From an uncultured Bacteroidales bacterium (lineage in GTDB: Bacteria; Bacteroidota; Bacteroidia; Bacteroidales; Paludibacteraceae), in assembly GCA_902765485.1 (NCBI GenBank), contig CACWZZ010000013.1, positions 1 through 64,000 of the forward strand: a DNA stretch of 64,000 bases, read 5' to 3'. The translations under genes and the position numbers were made by a program. Shown here piece by piece: positions 61,333 through 64,000 of this stretch. How positions within the stretch are numbered: the stretch's first letter is position 1; each line of letters opens with the position of its first letter. The notes under the pieces are model-generated. The model made no database searches. It was not told the DNA's origin and was given only the letters and a program-made list of their open reading frames with translations.

Positions 61333-61731
61333 CTATTCGTTAAAAATAGTTTGCTTGATTTCTGCGTTTTTCTTCTCGCCCGGTTTTACCGTCACAGCGG
61401 TCTGACCGTTCAGGTTTCCGTCCTTGTCGTACGTGCAGAAGATGAAGGTCTGCTGATCTTCATACCCCACTCCGCTCGGCACAAAATCACCCGGAGACTT
61501 GAGCTCGAAATGAGCCACACCCGCTGCATCGGTAGCCACGCTGCCGTTCGCATTCTCCTTGTAATTAACGCTAAAATCAGACCCGTTGAATTTATACACC
61601 AACTCGCCTGCGCCCACCGTCTTTCCCAGCGGGTTCTTGACGGTCACATCTACCGTCGCTTCTGTCTTGAACAGACAGGAACTCATCGTCATGGCTATTA
61701 TAGCCATCAATACAATTTGAATTTTCTTCAT
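61333..61731 (-). CDS. Small lipoprotein
   Basis: A 132-residue lipoprotein with lipobox MTMSSC after a short hydrophobic stretch (MKKIQIVLMAIIAMTMSSC). The body looks like one beta-sandwich domain (TVDVTVKNPLGKTVGAGELVYKFNGSDFSVNYKENANGSV, then GVAHFELKSP). It lies between hpf and the pectinesterase gene, 20 bp before the latter, so it may be cotranscribed. Family not recognised. Confidence 0.75.
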   Translation of the reverse strand: MKKIQIVLMAIIAMTMSSCLFKTEATVDVTVKNPLGKTVGAGELVYKFNGSDFSVNYKENANGSVATDAAGVAHFELKSPGDFVPSGVGYEDQQTFIFCTYDKDGNLNGQTAVTVKPGEKKNAEIKQTIFNE

Positions 61732-61732
61732 T

Positions 61733-62008
61733 TTAAGCATTTTTACGTTTCTCTAATTGTCCCTCCAGGGCAGCCAAGCAAGCGTCGATTCCCTCCTCAA
61801 ACGAGTCGGCTGTCTTCTCCGCGAACATACCTGCGATACGGATTTTCACCTCTTTGTTGGCGTTGGTCTGCGGTTTGATCACGCTCATGCGGACCTCCAC
61901 TTTGTCGTCGGCGTTCAAATGACGCTCAAAGCGATTCATTTTCTTCTCGATAAACTGTTCGAGTTTCTCTGCCATCTCGAAATTTACTGCATTAATTGTC
62001 AGATTCAT
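61733..62008 (-). CDS. hpf: Ribosome hibernation-promoting factor-like protein
   Basis: A 91-residue HPF/RaiA-type protein that binds the 30S subunit in stationary phase and blocks tRNA and mRNA entry. It begins MNLTINAVNFEMAEKLEQFIEKKMNRFERHL and has EVKIRIAGMFAEKTADSFEEGIDACLAAL, matching the short HPF form without a dimerisation tail. A promoter (TATCTTTG at 62078-62085) lies about 70 bp upstream. Downstream lipoprotein is spaced by 1 bp and possibly cotranscribed. Confidence 0.9.
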   Translation of the reverse strand: MNLTINAVNFEMAEKLEQFIEKKMNRFERHLNADDKVEVRMSVIKPQTNANKEVKIRIAGMFAEKTADSFEEGIDACLAALEGQLEKRKNA

Positions 62009-62077
62009 AATACGATTTATTTTAAAGGTTAAACAAGATTTATTTTATACTTTCTACAAAAGTTTCAAAATCGGCTG

Positions 62078-62109
62078 CAAAGATACTACAAAAAATCGAC
62101 ATATGCAAG
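62078..62109 (-). promoter_or_regulatory. hpf promoter
   Basis: CTTGCATATGTC (from 62109), 20 bp, TATCTTTG (62085-62078) on the minus strand. Confidence 0.68.
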
Positions 62110-62197
62110 TGCATATGAAGAAAAATCTTTTTTCTGCAAGTTTTTAAGCGATAAATTTTAGCAAAAATAGAATTTATTCTATTGTTTCGTGATCGAA

Positions 62198-62229
62198 TTT
62201 GCATATATCAAATATTTTTTGTACCTTTG
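62198..62229 (+). promoter_or_regulatory. Promoter of the 223-residue gene
   Basis: TTTGCATATATC (from 62198), 20 bp from TTTG, TACCTTTG (62222-62229). It is the best match in the window to the extended consensus. Confidence 0.75.
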
Positions 62230-62378
62230 CAGCGATTTTGAAATTCAATCTCGCTAACTTGCTTGTAAGTTGCTGAAAATGTGGTATTTGTGCCGTATGT
62301 TTGCCGTATAAAGTCTAGAACTACAACGAAAGTACCATTACACGGAATTTATTTAGGGTCGAAAATGAAAGCAAAAAT

Positions 62379-63050
62379 ATGTCTATGCACTTGAAAACCA
62401 TAGTGATTAACCGTTTGAAATGGGATGGATTCGATTTTGTCTCACTTCCGCGGACGGACACGCCTCACAAACGTGGTGTGCACTATTTCCATACCCCTGT
62501 GGAAGTGAAATCTTTGTGGGGCGCCATGGACACACGAAAAGAAGGCCGGCACTACAAAAAGCGCATCGTCGTCCGCCCTTCTCGCTTCCGTTTGGGGCTC
62601 TTTGAACTCTACGCATACCACTTCCCGACCCACTGGTCCAAAGCCTGTGTAGCCAACCGTGAGTTGATCAAAGAAGCCCAAAAACAAGCTCACGCCATCG
62701 AGCACGACCATTCGCTGGAGGCGCTTACTTGGCGCGTGCGCTTCTTCAACCATTATTTTACGGTCGTCAAAGGCGGCGCAAAGCCCGAAGAAGGCATGAA
62801 GCGCTATACTCGTTTCTATCAATATACATACGTCTCCATCTACCGCCAACTGCAAGCGGAGCGCAAGAAAGCCGCCGAACCGGAACCCATCTCTTTTGAA
62901 CCTGTCTCCGCGGACCACCCCTTCCGTCTCCAGCGCCATACCTTCCATACCGCCGCAAACACGGTTCTGAACGCCTTTTCCAAGCCAAAAGACACTTTCG
63001 AACCCCAAAACGAAGCCATTTGGCACGCTAATTTACCCCCTCCGATATAA
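62379..63050 (+). CDS. Protein of unknown function
   Basis: A 223-residue soluble, Arg/His-rich protein (for example YKKRIVVRPSRFRLGLFELYAYHFPTHW and THWSKACVANRELIKEAQKQAHAIEHDHS). No signal peptide, no family I recognise. Large share of His, Arg and aromatic residues suits nucleic-acid or metal binding. Start ATG 62379 (MSMHLKTIVINRLKW) or the ATG six bases later. It has a strong promoter 150 bp upstream and metK directly downstream. Confidence 0.7.
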   Translation: MSMHLKTIVINRLKWDGFDFVSLPRTDTPHKRGVHYFHTPVEVKSLWGAMDTRKEGRHYKKRIVVRPSRFRLGLFELYAYHFPTHWSKACVANRELIKEAQKQAHAIEHDHSLEALTWRVRFFNHYFTVVKGGAKPEEGMKRYTRFYQYTYVSIYRQLQAERKKAAEPEPISFEPVSADHPFRLQRHTFHTAANTVLNAFSKPKDTFEPQNEAIWHANLPPPI

Positions 63051-63065
63051 AAATCGCTCTAAAAA

Positions 63066-63097
63066 TTTGCATATATCGAAAAAATGTACTATCTTTG
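63066..63097 (+). promoter_or_regulatory. metK/SAM-II promoter
   Basis: TTTGCATATATC (from 63066), 20 bp from TTTG, TATCTTTG (63090-63097). Transcription starts about 10 bp before the riboswitch. Confidence 0.72.
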
Positions 63098-63109
63098 CAC
63101 CCGATTTTG

Positions 63110-63160
63110 ATGTGAGGATGGATTTGACTGCTTGCAACCTCGTTAAAACAATGCTAAAAC
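63110..63160 (+). ncRNA. SAM-II riboswitch
   Basis: The core matches the SAM-II class: P1 GAGG (63114-63117) with CCTC (63138-63141), conserved GATTTGA between, TTGCAA directly before the 3' P1 arm, then GTTAAAAC and AATGCTAAAAC at the end. SAM-II folds as an H-type pseudoknot and binds S-adenosylmethionine to shut off SAM synthesis genes. Here it precedes metK. A terminator follows at 63166-63200. Confidence 0.85.
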
Positions 63161-63165
63161 TTGTG

Positions 63166-63200
63166 CCGCAAGACCAAACAGTCACTTGCGGTTTTATTTT
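63166..63200 (+). terminator. Terminator downstream of the SAM-II riboswitch
   Basis: CCGCAAG (63166-63172) and CTTGCGG (63185-63191) pair and are followed by TTTTATTTT. Control by termination is unusual for SAM-II, which is mostly seen with translation control. Confidence 0.8.
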
Positions 63201-63212
63201 AGTAAATTACAA

Positions 63213-64000
63213 GTGAGTGACCAGATATCCGACGCGATACTGGACAATATGTTGGCGCAAGATCCGCAGGCTCATGTGGCTTGCGAGACCCTGTGCACGA
63301 CCGGGCAAGTGGTGATTGCCGGAGAAGTGAGTTGCAAGGGCTGGGTGGACATTCAGCAGATCGCCCGCAAGACCATTGCCGAGATCGGTTACACCAAAGC
63401 GGAATACAAATTTGAGGCGGAGAGTTGCGGTATTCTGACCGCGCTGCATGCCCAGAGCCTGGACATCAACATGGGCGTTTCGCGTGCGGAAGCGGACGAA
63501 CAAGGAGCCGGTGACCAGGGAATGATGTTCGGTTATGCGACCGACGAAACGGACAACTACATGCCTCTGACGCTCGACCTGGCGCACACCTTAGTCTATA
63601 CGCTTGCGCGCATTCGCAAAGAAGGCAAACAGATGCTTTACCTTCGTCCGGACAGCAAGAGCCAAGTGACCATCGAATATGACGAGCAGAACCGTCCTGT
63701 GCGCATCGACACGATCGTATTGAGCACGCAACATGACGAGGGAGTTACTTCGGAGTTGATCAAACAGGACGTCATCAACATCCTGTTGCCGCGCGTAGCA
63801 ACGCGTGACAGCCGTTACGGACACCTGCTGCACGATTTTCTGGAGGACAAGAACGCCAAACTATTGGTGAACCCGACAGGCAATTTCGTCATCGGCGGTC
63901 CTCACGGCGACACGGGTCTGACCGGACGCAAGATCATCGTGGATACGTACGGCGGTCGCGGCGCACACGGCGGCGGCGCATTCAGCGGAAAGGATCCGTC
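63213..64000 (+). CDS. metK: S-adenosylmethionine synthetase, partial and lacking the normal N-terminus
   Basis: Makes SAM from methionine and ATP. From [17 protein letters not shown] the reading frame is intact to the window edge: [82 protein letters not shown] and [24 protein letters not shown]. But the usual first ~17 residues, including the FTSESVSEGHPDK segment with its ATP-binding His and Asp, are absent: GTG at 63213 is the first possible start, 12 bp after the terminator T-run. Either the 5' end was deleted or misassembled. The rest looks functional. Confidence 0.85.
   Translation, partial: MSDQISDAILDNMLAQDPQAHVACETLCTTGQVVIAGEVSCKGWVDIQQIARKTIAEIGYTKAEYKFEAESCGILTALHAQSLDINMGVSRAEADEQGAGDQGMMFGYATDETDNYMPLTLDLAHTLVYTLARIRKEGKQMLYLRPDSKSQVTIEYDEQNRPVRIDTIVLSTQHDEGVTSELIKQDVINILLPRVATRDSRYGHLLHDFLEDKNAKLLVNPTGNFVIGGPHGDTGLTGRKIIVDTYGGRGAHGGGAFSGKDP

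Larger units (their letters stand above)
62009..62378. other. Intergenic region between hpf and the 223-residue gene
   Basis: No gene. It holds divergent promoters: hpf on the minus strand (62078-62109) and a plus-strand one (62198-62229) with a 150-nt leader. The leader has no fold I recognise. Confidence 0.7.

Noticed and set aside
62235-62378. A riboswitch in the leader of the 223-residue gene.
   Set aside because: No known core (SAM, TPP, cobalamin, glycine) or strong fold was found in the 150 nt.

Overview
The window is a chromosomal piece of a Bacteroidota bacterium, most likely order Bacteroidales. Three things support this: the 16S rRNA 5' end at the left edge (minus strand); the Bacteroidota-type promoters (TTTG, about 20 bp, TAnnTTTG) seen at least fifteen times; and family content typical of the group (GSCFA protein, EFR1-type ferredoxin, single-pass MlaD protein, MORN and PEGA-like secreted proteins, a TIGR02172-type kinase). 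Genus cannot be fixed from the sequence. I see no phage, insertion sequence, integrase or CRISPR array.

Layout. 1-96 is the start of 16S rRNA with its leader and promoter. 776-2701 is dnaK. 2855-8642 is a six-gene minus-strand operon: a membrane sensor/PP2C phosphatase/ATPase fusion, a STAS antagonist, a RelA/SpoT-type synthetase, a small kinase, an HD alarmone-type hydrolase and a tyrosine phosphatase. tRNA-Glu and an outer-membrane barrel gene follow, then menaquinone methylation (ubiE) with two small genes, groES-groEL, dnaA, mlaD and an amidase. 18-33 kb holds valS, a five-gene secreted/MORN operon, a GSCFA protein, an FtsX-type permease and a core operon (ffh, membrane protein, folD, prfA, rsmE, PAP2). 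33-42 kb is the least conserved part: EFR1 ferredoxin, tRNA-Ser, Fic protein, two paralogous lipoproteins, an unknown gene, 1 kb of hairpin-rich non-coding DNA and two YitT paralogues. 42-64 kb holds gcvP, a Crp/Fnr regulator, a long collinear minus-strand run (AAE transporter, MATE, RND adaptor and pump, phosphopantetheinyl transferase, dnaX, YgiQ, M23 peptidase), a pectinesterase, an hpf gene, an unknown gene and metK behind a SAM-II riboswitch.

Most notable points. (1) The partner-switching module sits in one operon with separate alarmone synthetase-like and hydrolase-like proteins. (2) dnaK and groESL, 9 kb apart and on opposite strands, share an almost identical control region: a TGnCA palindrome, a sigma-54-like -24/-12 element and a conserved ~95-nt leader with the same 33-nt hairpin. 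(3) The genome is rich in short tandem repeats of 7, 8, 9, 11 and 15 bp, both at operon junctions and inside genes (valS, MATE, phosphopantetheinyl transferase, amidase). (4) A family of G/C palindromes occurs seven times, twice as in-frame insertions in proteins. (5) Promoters carry an extended -33 element (TTTGCATATATC plus an A-tract). (6) metK lacks the coding sequence for its usual N-terminal catalytic segment directly behind the riboswitch terminator.
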